A DNA stretch of 64,000 bases from Xenopus tropicalis (Eukaryota > Chordata > Amphibia > Anura > Pipidae). The stretch covers positions 173,712,019-173,776,018 of the forward strand of contig NC_030677.2 in NCBI RefSeq assembly GCF_000004195.4, written 5' to 3'. This document shows, one piece after another, positions 1 through 11,128 of the stretch. Below the pieces are notes generated by a model. It did no database searches. It was not told the origin of the DNA and saw only the letters and a program-made list of their open reading frames with translations. The translations under genes and the position numbers were made by a program. The first letter of the stretch is position 1; each line of letters starts with the position of its first letter.

Positions 1-1092
1 ACAGTGTTCGCGAATGTGTCGAATGGGGGTGGCCTTGGGTTAATATGGTTAAGTTGATCAAACACCCCATGCATGCACTTGCTTAAAGGGGCTTCCTAAT
101 CAAAATGTGTTACAGATCCCCACACAGAAACCTCTATTATGTGTATCATTATAATCTGTTTCTTTAAAAAGTATGAATAAATACCACTTTATATGCTGAA
201 ATCCTGCTGTAAAGCAGCTCTTCTTGAAATCCTGGCAGGGGAGGAGGGACTAAAACATTAATGTTACAAATTGTAATTTCTCTGCAGCTTACAGACAGCA
301 TGCAGGAACTACATAACCCAAAACACTGTGACGTTCCTTTCCTTATTGACATCACATATGCAGGGAATTGTGGGATTTGGGCGATGCAGGCTAAACGCAG
401 GCTGAGGACAGTTGACTACGGTTACATATTATTTTGAGTCTCAAAGTAGTCAGCCAGATCAGCAGGAGAACAGGGGGCAGCCTTAGGTAACTGTTCTAAA
501 CCATATTATTACATTAAAAATCATGAAAAGCCTGCATATTTTTATATTGATGTATATTGCAAAGTTTCTTGAAATTATGTTTTCTTTTGCTTAACATCTT
601 ATTTTCCAGAGAATTTGCAAGGTAACAGTATAGATAGGTTAATAAAGAAACAGACAGGAATCTGTCTGACGCAACAAATGGCACATTATAAAGATCAATT
701 TCTTTCACACTGGAGGGCAGACTTCCCATGGATATATAGAAAATAGTGTCACGCACCTCAGCCACATTCAGAACATGAAATGTATTTCCCAGCAGCATAA
801 TATGATTCAGTCAGGCATTATTCCCCAAAGATTTGCTGTCTTGATTGTTCAATTTAAATCTTATCATAATGCACAAGCTAATAAATGTTCCAAATTAGGC
901 ACAGCTTACAGTTAATTATGCTGATGTTATAGTTTAAATACATAACAAAGAAAAATGGGAATTTAAAAAAGAAAATAATGCCTTTTAGTGTAAATTTATA
1001 TCCAGAAACAATGCTTTTATCTATCTATGATATTTAAAGCAGTGCTAATATTGTACATAAGGAATATACAAAGAAAGTAGTCAAATGTGCTG
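1..1092. other. unassigned AT-rich DNA
   Basis: No coding frame with a recognisable motif, no terminal inverted repeat and no tandem array is visible. Short open frames on both strands look like chance. Confidence 0.5.
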
Positions 1093-1100
1093 TACAGTAT

Positions 1101-1255
1101 CAGGCCCGGAATGGCAATCTGTGGATTCTGGCAAATGCCAGATGGGCTGCTGTAAGGTGCCATAGACAGTCACTATTTATTGGGCTGGTGGGGGCTGTTT
1201 GAGCCACTGTGCAATTGAAATGCCAGGGCCTGTTTTGACTCCCAGACCGGGCCTG
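1101..1255. mobile_element. hAT-type MITE, 155 bp
   Basis: The ends are CAGGCCCGGA and the imperfect inverse ACCGGGCCTG. The 8 bases on the left (TACAGTAT, 1093-1100) resemble the 8 on the right (TACAGCAG, 1256-1263), 6 of 8 matching, as expected for a decayed hAT target duplication. It is non-coding, so any movement would need a transposase supplied elsewhere. Confidence 0.7.
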
Positions 1256-1264
1256 TACAGCAGT

Positions 1265-1480
1265 GATGTGTGGGTCAGGAAAACGCAACCTGCACCCAAA
1301 TCAAACCCAGCCCATACTGCATCCACTACTCTGTATGCTACTTTTCTGTGAGCTTCTGGTTCCAGGAGGTGAAATCTTCAGGAGCAGAGAAGGGGTAACT
1401 ACCCCAGTCTGACCCACACCCAACCTGAACCCACAGCAGTTGCCTAAATTTCAACCCAAACCCGCCAGCTATGGGATGTG
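1265..1480. repeat. probable MITE fragment
   Basis: It is rich in GACCCACACCCAACC-like and CAACCTGCACCCAAAT-like blocks, a composition I associate with dispersed frog MITEs. No clean ends or target duplication could be set. Confidence 0.3.
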
Positions 1481-1719
1481 ACATTGCAATGCTATTTCCC
1501 ATTCTTTAGGTTTAACTATTTATTTATTTATTTGTCTGTAGTAATCAGAAAGTACCTTGTTTTTGTTGATTTCTATGTTAGCATAAATGTGCATTAAAGG
1601 CAAAAGCAATCCTATGTATAAATATCATTAGCAGCTTTAAAACATCATGGAAGAATATATCTTATGCAGGAAAAACCCATTACCCCTTTACGTCCATTAA
1701 CTTTATAATTTTATATATA

Positions 1720-1755
<36 letters not shown>

Positions 1756-2040
1756 TATATTAATTTAAAGTTTATGTTATGTTTGGTAGGATTAAAAATT
1801 GCACCATTTAAAAACACCTTAAAAACGTGCCATAGGCTAAAAGCAAACACTTTTTCATGTTACTGTTCCTTTTGAAAGTTAAATAATTGTTTTCATATTA
1901 AAACACTAAATCTTTTAATTCAGCACCTACAGATAAGCAATTTTTCATCAAGCTTTTACTTATAGCCCTGTAGAGAGCTATGACTGGCATTTGACCCCGG
2001 TTGTCTTCATGTGCTTAATCCATTTTATTCTGTATAATTT
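1481..2040. other. unassigned AT-rich DNA
   Basis: Apart from the (TA)n array annotated separately, I see no structure. Confidence 0.5.
1713..1756. repeat. (TA)n microsatellite
   Basis: A run of alternating T and A with a few interruptions (TACTG, TACAC). Confidence 0.9.
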
Positions 2041-2044
2041 ACTG

Positions 2045-2135
2045 CTATGTAACCTGTGCCTTTTCTCCAGTTTAAATGGCTACACAGGAGTGTATTATTA
2101 TAAACTATAGCAGTTCTTCTAAAGCAAACGGTTTA
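2045..2135. mobile_element. T2-type MITE fragment
   Basis: It matches the right half of the complete T2-type element at 42237-42677 in the blocks TAACCTGTGCCTTTTCT, TTTAAATGGCT and TTCTAAAGCAAAC. Neither TTAA end remains. Confidence 0.6.
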
Positions 2136-2239
2136 CTACAGCCTAGATAAGTGATCCCCAACCAGTGGCTCACAAGCCAAATGTCTCTTCCCAACCCCTT
2201 GGCTGTTGCTCCCAGTGGCATAAAAACCAGGTGTACTGC

Positions 2240-2960
2240 CATACAGAGCCTTCTGTAGGCTCTGCACTCTCTCCAGCTCATTAATATCTGTCGTAACGAC
2301 TGGAGCCCAAAACTGCACCCCATACTCAAGGTGAGGCCCAGGGGCGGGCCGGGTTGCCTAGGGCGCCCGGTCGGCCAACTCCGCCCACCTCCCCGCCCCC
2401 TCGAACGGCGCATGCACGCCAATGCACAGGAGGAGGGGCCCTTGTGAGACCTAACCAGGGACCTATAAAGGGTCAAAATTACAATTTCATCCTTCAAGGT
2501 GATGCCCTTTTTTAATGCAAGACAGAACTTCACTTGCTCTAGTAGCCACTGAATGACAGTGAACTGCAGTCTGCAGTTGTGAACATTTGAGTTTCAGATA
2601 AATCTGCCCCATAGAATATAACTCAAATGTATTTTATCTCTACCAAAATACGTTACTTTACTTTTATTTGCCAGTTTGTTGCTCAGTTCTCCAATTTACT
2701 CAAATCTCTTTGCAAAGTGGCAACATCCTGGAGAAAACGCATGTTTTTGTCCAATTAAGTATCATGTGCAAAAATATAGACAGTACTTATGATGCTAACC
2801 TTAAGGTCCCCCCAAGACCCCTATGGTACCCCACTTACAACATTGGTCCAACTAGAAAATGTTCCATTTACCGCCACTCTTTTTAATCTACATCTATGTT
2901 TCATCCAGTTCTCTATAAAAATGTAGAAAGTATTTCTTGATTTCTTTAACTTAGACCAGT
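2240..2960 (-). mobile_element. CR1/L2-type LINE fragment, antisense
   Basis: On the minus strand, pieces of a non-LTR reverse transcriptase ORF can be read in broken frames. Near 2810-2870 is VNGTFSSWTNVVSGVP, then a stop where the family has Q, then GS; this is the SGVPQGS block of the polymerase. Near 2255-2330 is EYGVQFWAPVV..DINELERVQ, from the C-terminal part. The intervening part is heavily deleted, so this is a dead copy. A hAT-type MITE sits inside it (2339-2443). RT-type LINE is certain; the clade is only likely. Confidence 0.75.
2339..2443. mobile_element. GC-rich hAT-type MITE nested in a LINE
   Basis: A GC-rich insert starts CAGGGGCGGGCC. It is flanked by GTGAGGCC (2331-2338) and GTGAGACC (2444-2451), an 8-bp duplication with one mismatch. 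LINE sequence continues on both sides. The right terminal repeat is imperfect. Confidence 0.6.
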
Positions 2961-3869
2961 ATTACAGACTTAAACAGGCTTATCACGAAAAACACTAAAT
3001 TGCACCAGTTGCCCAAAGACACCAGATAGTTTGGAAAAGCTACAAGTTAGGAAATGAAACCACTGATCTGATTGGTAGCTATAGGTTGCTGGGCTGAAGT
3101 CATTGTTTACCCTGGTGCTTTCCAAATGATGGCTGGAAGAATCCCTGCATTGTCTGTTTTCTTTTGTAGCTCCCTCTCTGAGGGCCATCTGCAGGGTGAG
3201 GGTCATCATAGAACACTATTACTTTTTATTACAGGCAAATAGATACCAGAGGGCTCACCACTAAACCAATGACCATGCCTCGGTGGGCTGGAGATAACTA
3301 ACCTTGCACATTTGAATCATTGTATACAATGCAAAACCCATGGAGCAAACGTGAGCCTTTTAGCAATAAGTACATATGACAGCAATGCTAAATGGTTTTA
3401 TCAAAAACATGATTCTGTTCTTACATAACTCAACAGGGGTTAAAGCTATTTTTTATTTGAACTTATTGACTATTAAATAAAGCCCAAAGTTTTTTCCTGT
3501 AATTTAAACATGTGTGAATGCAATTTAAACAGTTGCTTGATTTCATCACTAAAACAACAAATTGAAAAATAAATGAAAATGGGAGACATTTGATTTCTTT
3601 TCAGTTCATTAAATAATGTCATTTTACCAGTGTCTTATAGCATACACATTTAGTGAATTTAATCATCATTTATTTCCATTAAAGTAAACCCTGCTGTAGT
3701 GGCAAATGATTAAAATGTATGACACCTATTAATCTTTATCACAAGCATAGAAAATGACATAAAACCATTATTATTTATCTCTTTGGCTTTTAGGCCATAG
3801 TTAGCAGAAATGGTAATAAAAGTGTTTAAAAAAGTAGCAGAAAAGGAAGACTGCGACCCTTTTCAAGAT
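2961..3869. other. unassigned DNA
   Basis: No recognisable coding, repeat ends or tandem array. It becomes strongly AT-rich after 3410. Confidence 0.45.
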
Positions 3870-4140
3870 TTACTATTCGTCAAAATGGCTAAAAATCCAA
3901 ATCTGACAATTCACCAGCTAAAACTTGCCAAGATCATGTAGAAGTCAATGGCAGATGTCCCTTTCCTTCCTTGGAGGATACTTCTTACTTGGGGGGTTTT
4001 CGGATTTTTCACACTGGTTTTTTAAGTGAAAATTTGAAAAAGTCAAGGTTATGGTGTGACAGTTTGAAAAAGTGTCGCTTTTGTGACTGTTTGGCAACTT
4101 TTTCCCACACTGACTTTTTCAATTACATGTGAGACAGTTG
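3870..4140. mobile_element. MITE fragment of the 'CATTTACTAA' group
   Basis: It shares the block CATGTAGAAGTCAATGGCAG and the nearby 'ATGTCCCTTTCC' with the inverted copies near 30238-30265 and, more loosely, 23318-23345. Its ends are worn. It is followed by an A-rich stretch (4153-4190). Confidence 0.5.
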
Positions 4141-4599
4141 TGGAAATGATTTTAAAATAAAAAAATGAATCTAAAAAAAAAAAGAAAAAATTCCCTATAT
4201 TATTCTCATTTCATGATCTGGCAAAATACCTGCGTGTTACCTATGTGTTAATGAATTTGGTAATGCTGAGTTTTTCTACTAATAAAGCAAATGTAGCAGA
4301 AAACCAAATCATCTTGATTTAAATACTATTACATCTGTTTAACCATAGAAATCAGTGTAGATTAGGTAGTAATGGGAAGCGCTCTGCCCAGACTGCAAGG
4401 CAATACTACTGCGCAACAGCCAAGTGGGCACTTTCCTCTGAAGTCAGTTGCACACAAAACCCCTTTAAGATACTTGTGTCAAAATGTGCTCCTGGTCCAG
4501 TTCTTCCTTTCTGCGCCTATTAATGCAGCGGAACACTTGAGCTACTGCCGCCTCCCGACCAGTCAATTAGTGCAGTTCAGTTGTGCCGAAAGAATAGGG

Positions 4600-4929
4600 T
4601 ACAGGTATGGGACCCCTTATCCGGAAACCCGTTCCAGAAAGCTCCAAATCACAGAAAGCCTGTCTCCCATAGACTCCATTTTAATCAAATAATTCAGAAT
4701 TTTAAAACTGATTTCCTTTTTCTCTGTAATAATATAACAGTACCTTGTAACTGATCCCAACTAAGATATAAATAATCCTTATTGAATGTAAAACAATCCT
4801 ATTGGGTTTAATTAATGTTTTATTGATTTTTTAGTAGACTTTAAGGTATGGAGATCCAAATTATGGAAAAACCCCTTATCCGGATACCCTTGGTCCCGAG
4901 TATTCTGGATAACAGGTTCTATACCTGTA
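4600..4929 (+). mobile_element. mariner-like MITE (TA-CAGGTATGGG family), copy 1
   Basis: A full-length copy of about 330 bp. It starts TACAGGTATGGGACCCCTTA, ends in the inverse (ATACCTGTA), and has AATCAAATAATTCAGA and CCCAACTAAGATATAA-type internal blocks. TA at each end fits a Tc1/mariner-type TA duplication. Eight other copies lie in this window (12653, 14742, 23515, 33022, 39235, 46640, 50419, 63173). Confidence 0.8.
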
Positions 4930-5192
4930 CATAGATTTGCAATGAAGCACACACACAGTTGCATCCACTTTTGCTAATTGGACACAATTGCAGTAGGCAC
5001 AGCACAATTGCGCCAAAAGAATTACCCACTTGTGTCTGCAATGGTGTCATTATCCTGGGGGGGGGGGAAAGGCAATTGCCCTCAAATTGCACTTTTCTTA
5101 CTGCATTAGCTGCCATAAGTGAGCCCTACGATGTTTGTGTTTTAGGGTTCTTATTACTATTATTATTAGAGACATATATAAATTATTATTAA

Positions 5193-5390
5193 CATTTATT
5201 TATAAAGTGCCAACATATCCCGCAGCGCTGTACAATAAGTGGGTTTCATACATTGGACATACAGAGTAACATATAAAGCAATCAATAACCGATACAAGAG
5301 GTGAAGAGAGCCCTGCCCAAAAGAGCTTACAATCTACAAATAAATATACATTAATATTAATAACTGAGATATGATAATAAGGACACAAGA
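5193..5390 (-). mobile_element. LINE 3'-end fragment (L2/CR1-like)
   Basis: Read on the minus strand it contains TTGTAGATTGTAAGCTCTTT, GGGCAGGGC and AGCGCTGCGGGATATGTT, ending in TTTATAAATAAA-like repeats. This is the conserved tail found on many frog LINE insertions. A cognate tail in the other orientation lies at 57290-57500. Confidence 0.65.
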
Positions 5391-5439
5391 CGAGTAGACA
5401 TGCATTATGGGAAAAAAGTGTTATTGAACGGTATATTAA

Positions 5440-5575
5440 GAACTTGTTGTTAGCCGTGAACTATAAATCTGATTGTAAAACATGCTTGTTTATTCCCTCC
5501 CCCGCCCCATTCCTTTCTGTACCCTCACCTATCCCATGTTAAAATGATAAATAAAGAATATACAAAAAAAATATA
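5440..5575 (+). mobile_element. retroposed 3' tail with poly(A)
   Basis: A C-rich segment is followed by AAATGATAAATAAAGAATA and a run of eight A. It looks like the 3' end of a retroposed transcript, possibly an L1-type LINE. No coding part is attached. Confidence 0.4.
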
Positions 5576-7423
5576 CATTAATATTAAAAAATATCACACT
5601 GTGAATTATTATAAAGGTATTCAAAAAAGTCACTGAAATGCTCTAAACAAGCATGCATATGTATAAAAACTAAAGGTGTGGGATTAGCAATGTAAAAAGC
5701 CACTTTACACAGCAGTTAACACCATTGTTCACATCAGAAATGTTTGCCTTTAGAAACTGTTCTGTTTACTGGTTATAGGTTTTGCCAGGCCTAGAGTAGT
5801 ATATAATAATGGAGTGTTTTAGGGTATCATGCTGGCATAAAAACAAATGACATATTAGTTCTTTGCAGTTTGCTAATTCGTGTGTAAGGACGGCAATGAA
5901 GCTTTAGCAGTATGACATTTATTTACAATAACTTTTATATAACTTTTTTCTTCTTGCAAAATGTTTTAAATACCTTGACAACCCCTTCACTTAGCAGTCA
6001 TATGTCTTGACTTTGATACTGAAAATCTAAAACTGGAATTGTTATATTTTCTACAATATACTAGAAACAGGTGGAATCCTATTCTTGACACCCATTTGCA
6101 GACACATTGCTAAAGTATGCCCAAGTAACATTTCTCTGGTGTTATTGTGCGTGAATTGCATCATTCCTGGAACAATAATGCTCCTGGTGCCATACACGGT
6201 TACCATTTCCTTCAGTGGGTGCAAGACAGCTGCGGGTGTAAGTGCAACATGCACAGGGTGCCCTGAAACTAACACCCAGCACCTATTTAAGTAAAGCCTC
6301 AGGCACAACTATGGCAGAGGTTATAAAGATGTACTTTGAGAATTAAATGCACACACATTTGTTTACAATTTTGTTCTGAAGGACTTAAAAAATCGTAATT
6401 CTTTAATAGTTTTAGCCATATATTAATTCTTAGAGACAGAATATGGAAACTTATTTATGCACTATACTGTATAATGTAAATGTCAGATAGAGAGTGTTAG
6501 ATCCAGAGATTCATCACTCCCATCAGTACTGTGCAAATACACACACTCTATAGTCAGTTTCATCAGCAGTATTATGGAGGGTGGGAAGGAAAGTCCCAAA
6601 GTACCTGTCCTAATGGGATTGAACCCAGATCATTTCACATCATGTAATTGATTATTTTTAACATTAAGCTGAAAAGAATGTAGATTTATTTTCATACTTA
6701 TGGCAAATAAAAATAATATATATATATATAATTCACAAAGGCACACAGGACCAAAACCTATAAAATATTTAAGGAGAAATAACAATTTTCTGAATATATG
6801 AATAATATTTAAAATAATAATATCTCTGCCATGTAAAAAATAAACAATGGAGATGCCATTCAAAAATAGCAAATTGCAAATAGCAGGGCTGAACTGGCTG
6901 CTTGATTGCAGTCAAAATAATTTGCAATTAGGGTACCCCCTAAATAATGACAGCTATTTTTTTTACTTGCCCCCCAGTCTTCAGGTGACTTTTGATTCTA
7001 ATTATGTTGTTATTAAAGTTTCAAGTTAGTTTCAAAGAATAATACACAAATCTTACAAATGCTAGAAATTCCATTACTGTGACACAATTTCTTGTTTCTT
7101 TCAGTCTTACGTAACAAACAGAGAAGCACACATATGAAAATAGTAGAAAAATGATATATGTACATAGATATATACAGAAGAAAACTGTAAAGCTTATGGC
7201 ACATGCAGATTAATTGCTGCTGTAAGATTTGCATAGACTGTAATAATACTTTATATTTCTTTTAAATGTTAGTAATACTACAACCTTCGACTCTGGGATA
7301 TGAAATTATTAGTTGGCTATGCCTGGTCCAAACAATAGAAGTCTTCTGTAATTTAGAAGACAAAGGTTCTGCCCTGGTCATAGTCTATGGCAAAACAGGG
7401 AAAGTTGTGCTCACCAGTAAATT
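5576..7423. other. unassigned AT-rich DNA
   Basis: No coding or repeat ends recognised. A short (TA)n run lies at 6717-6731. Confidence 0.45.
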
Positions 7424-7763
7424 TTAAAGGAGAACCACACCCTCCCTAGCTATAAAAGCCCCCTTAACTGTCCTGCCTCGACCTCCTTGACCTTTCCTTT
7501 ATTGCATAGTCTCTAACTTTCAAAACTGTCCCTATCGCTAACCCCAACCTAAAAGTAGCGCAGCTGTCTACCTGGGCGACATCTTCCCTTCAAGCAAACA
7601 TTCTTTGGGTCTCCCTGCCAACAAGGACCCTGCTTGTGCATGCGCAGTTTAAGCAGATTTCCTGCTACCACCAACTGTACATGCACAAGCAGGGTTCGGA
7701 TTGGGAGTCGAGGCAGGCCAGTTAAGGGGGCTTTTATAGCCAGGGGGTTTAGTTCTCCTTTAA
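7424..7763. mobile_element. T2-type MITE, 340 bp
   Basis: TTAA lies at both ends (7424-7427, 7760-7763). The terminal inverted repeat is about 45 bp, starting TTAAAGGAGAACYAMACCC and including GCTATAAAAGCCCCCTTAA on both arms. The centre is itself partly palindromic (CTTGTGCATGCGCAG / TGTACATGCACAAGC). The ends and TTAA target fit the Xenopus T2 family, usually tied to piggyBac/Kolobok-like transposases. Confidence 0.85.
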
Positions 7764-7798
7764 ACCTTGTGTGCAATGAGGCTGTCACTAGTGATGAA

Positions 7799-7919
7799 GA
7801 AATTGAGAAAAGTCTGCAAAAAGCGTTTTTAGCGCAACTTTTTTTTACGCGCCCGGGGCCATCTGACTGCGCCCAATTTGGACTTTGTTTGACGTACAAC
7901 AACAATTCACTCATCACTA
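7799..7919. mobile_element. hAT MITE (TAGTGATGA family), 121 bp
   Basis: Starts TAGTGATGAAGAAAT and ends ATTCACTCATCACTA. The flanking 8-mers are GCTGTCAC (7791-7798) and GCTGTGAC (7920-7927), 7 of 8 identical. Related copies are at 14112, 9487, 23811 (right end) and 62116. Confidence 0.8.
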
Positions 7920-7921
7920 GC

Positions 7922-8165
7922 TGTGACCACAAAATTCATATAGACAAAGACAAGATCCTCTGCACTCACCCGTTACCGATATGCTAAGGACACTAAAACA
8001 TTTTGGGCATTAAGCTACCAAAAATGCCCTTTCCTTGTGCAATTTTGGTAGCTTAATGCACAAAATGTCTTAAAAAACCTTAGCATATTGATAATGGTTG
8101 ATAATGGGTGCATTAAGTGCAGAGGACCTTTTGTCTTTGCCTGGAAAGAGTATCATGACACACAA
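7922..8165. repeat. foldback element, about 100-bp arms
   Basis: The left arm (about 7922-8022, with CAAGATCCTCTGCACTCACC and CATTAAGCTACCAAAA) is inverted at about 8044-8165 (TTTTGGTAGCTTAATG, GTGCAGAGGACCTT). The spacer is about 20 bp. It is probably a MITE; the hAT copy at 7799 is inserted at its edge. Confidence 0.65.
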
Positions 8166-8545
8166 TTAGCATGGACAAAAGATCAGGCTTACTGGAGCTA
8201 GAATAGAATAGAACCCTGGAAAATATCATAATCAGTTGGGAAATGCAAGGATTGCCAGTTTCTATAAGGAGATACAAAAACATACATATTCCAAATGGTA
8301 TATGGGTAAGGAGAAGTGTTTTTTTCTTTTGTGTTTTGTAGATGCTCAGTTCTGTACTCAAAGTCTTTATTGCTGTCTATTTTTTGATGTAGCTCCTTCC
8401 ACATAGGGAGGTTTGGCATTTTGCATTTGGATGTAATAAAAATCTGTGTTATAATCAGGGCATGACTAAACAATGTTTGGTGTGACATTGGTTGTTATTG
8501 AGCCCAGTAACAAAAATGTTAGTACGAGAAGGAACCCTGACCAAA
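8166..8545. other. unassigned DNA
   Basis: Nothing recognised. Confidence 0.4.
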
Positions 8546-8804
8546 TCACTTACCTTTTACCCCGGGTTGGTGCTCCTAGGAGAAAACCGCATCAGCCCAG
8601 GGTAGCTGCGAGGGAGTGATCCTCTTCCTTCTTCTGTCTTTGCGCCGATTGCGCAATAGAATCAAAGGCCGAACGTTAACAAGTAAGGTATTTTCACCCT
8701 ACTGCACATACACCGGCCTCGGACTGAAGAGGATCGCTGGCTCGCAGATACCCCAGGTTGGTGCAGTTTTCCCCAGAGCACCCTGGGTACCTGGGTAAAA
8801 GTGA
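8546..8804. mobile_element. foldback MITE, GC-rich
   Basis: The left end TCACTTACCTTTTACCCCGG..GGTGCTC is repeated inverted at the right as GAGCACCCTGGGTACCTGGG..TAAAAGTGAC. The inner parts CCGGGTTGGTGC and AGGTTGGTGCAG are also related. No clear target duplication. Confidence 0.55.
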
Positions 8805-8806
8805 CC

Positions 8807-9482
8807 TAACATTCCCCCCAGTGATTTTTACCTTTCCTTTTCTTTAAAAAAAACATGGATGAAAGGTTTATGTTTCCCATTGATCGAGTATAACAAACAT
8901 TATGTTAATATGACATAGTTCATTAATGTTATATTAACATATACTAAGTGAGGAAACACAATTCTTCTGGCTAGTGCTAAATCTGGAGGAAATACATGAA
9001 ATTCTGCTCAAGGAAGCAAGAAGAAATCGCAACTACTTCAGGACATTATCCTAGACATTTATCACAAATAGCTTTTGGGGAAAAAATGAGTCATTATTTA
9101 CCAAGATTGACTGCTCCACGCTATGCCAGTAATGACCCAGTATAATTTAGGGCAGCTACATAAACTCTCAATAACTCTGTCAATTTACAGAAAAATACAA
9201 CTTGATCTTAAAAATAAAAAAGGGAATAAGACCAAGCTTTGATGTTGTCATTCCAAAAAGGCCAAAATGCAGAAATAATTTGTGATTGAATCCAACTTTT
9301 ATGATTGATTAAAATCTATATTTGGTATTATCCCACTTCACCACATGTTAATTACGCTAAAAAACTACTTCTTGCAAGGTTTCATGATATTGTTTTATGA
9401 AGTAAAAAGCCTAGTAGTAAACCCTTGCCAACCCCTCACTACAAACACTCTAAACCATTCATGCAAACCAGTAAAGATGTTT
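8807..9482. other. unassigned AT-rich DNA
   Basis: A small imperfect palindrome of ATGTTAATATGACAT type lies at about 8897-8942. Nothing else was recognised. Confidence 0.4.
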
Positions 9483-9486
9483 GGAG

Positions 9487-9720
9487 TAGTGATGAGAGAA
9501 TCTGATCCATTTTGCAGGAAAAGTCACAAAACTGCTGAAAAATCCGCAAAATTACAAAAAAACTTCAACTTTTTTGACATGACCATAGAATAGAATAGAA
9601 TATATCTTTATTGTCATATAGTAAACAATGAGATTTACTTTTTTGACGCAACCGTATCTTACTTTATCACTCACAAATTTTCAAAGCAGTTTCAACAAAA
9701 AACTTGCCAATGGTGAAATG
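9487..9720. mobile_element. hAT MITE remnant carrying a LINE-tail insertion
   Basis: The left tip TAGTGATGAGAGAAT is of the TAGTGATGA family; the right tip is absent. At 9584-9632 is (TAGAA)n followed by TATATCTTTATTGTCATATA, a LINE-tail-like piece. It is flanked by ACTTTTTTGAC on both sides, a possible 11-bp duplication, although the host MITE is itself internally repetitive. Confidence 0.45.
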
Positions 9721-9721
9721 T

Positions 9722-10855
9722 GGAATTTAGCAGTGAATACAGACTAGTTGGGACTTGTTTTTATCAAAAATTTTATATTTTACTCGTCACAACTTTACAG
9801 ACAAGTTTTGACAGCTTCACAATTACATTCACACAAGTGATTCAGGCCACACTTTTACTTGTACCCCCTACAATCGCACAGCAGAGGAGTATACAATCAT
9901 ATTCACCTTTTCATCTTGTTCACTTCCACTACCACAACTGAGACTACATTCCCCCTTACCAATTCCTCCCCTCAATCCAGCACTCTCATTTACCCGGACT
10001 TTCCTCTCTCAAGGTTCATCCAAATAGTAAATGTCTTTCTCCAAGGAAGTTAACCTAAAGTCACAGGGTCCCTTACTAACCCTGTGAACTCTTATCATGC
10101 ATAAATGACAGGAAATCTATTGGGAAACTACTCCGCGACAGCTGCCCATTCTCGCTGGCCTTCCTATCTCATGCACCTAGTACATGCCATTACATCCATT
10201 ACCATACTCTAAATTGTTCTATCTGCCGGTAGTTGGGAAACCAGGCTCACCTCTTGCAGGTAGGCGTTGAATTCAGGAGTGATCCTGGCCCCTCTGCTGC
10301 CAAGGTGTCCTTTCTGATACCACCCCCATCTTCCCTTCCACACTTTTCAGGGTTAGAGGGGGCCAAATCGTCAGTGCAGGAAACACAGTTTCATTCTCTA
10401 CACCAGAATTTTGGTTCTTAAGGTTACCAGGAATGGCTTTTTGCTGCCCCTAGTTACCAACTGGGTGCTGCCACCTGAGGCAAGAATCTCCTCTAGCCTC
10501 ATGGCATCAGTGCCCCTGGATGAATCCTGCCACAACCTCCAGTATGAACCTTCGACTCTGACACACCACTTTTATACCCTCGGCATTAAACTCTCTACTG
10601 CCCTTTGGTGGCCACTTGTGGTGGTCACACACTTATACTTCTGCAATTACACAATTCCATTAAACATTCACATTTTCCAATTTTTTTACAGTCTCTTTTT
10701 TCTATTCCTGATTTTAAGAATATATAAAATAAAACTCCCACCCCTATAACCTCAAGCACATATGTGTTCGAATTAGATCTGCGACAGGTATACTGTATCT
10801 GGGACAGGTAGTCCTCTTAAAATAGATACTCCACCTTTAACTGCCAAATTGTGAG
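9722..10855. other. unassigned DNA
   Basis: Pyrimidine-rich around 9900-10060. Open frames (for example 10411-10749, +) show no recognisable domain. Confidence 0.4.
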
Positions 10856-11128
10856 CAGGGATGCAACTTTTTCGGCAGGATTCGGATTCAGCCGAATACA
10901 CACTCCTGGCTAAACCGAATCCAAATCCTTAAAATCACATTACTTTTTGTCACGTAAACACGAAAGTTGAACATTTTTCTCGACGCACTGCAAAAGCAGT
11001 GACCTTTAACCCTTCTGTAACCTAATTCACAAATTAGGATTCAGAGTTGGTTCGGTATCCAGGTGAATCTTTTATGAAGGATTCTGGGTTTGGCCAAATC
11101 CTAAAAAAGTGGATTCGGTGCATCCCTA
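10856..11128. mobile_element. hAT MITE (TAGGGATGCA family), 273 bp
   Basis: Left tip CAGGGATGCAACTTTTTCGG, right tip AATCCACTTTTTTAGG in inverse with TGCATCCCTA at the end. Target duplication ATTGTGAG (10848-10855) / ATCGTGAG (11129-11136), 7 of 8. Confidence 0.8.
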
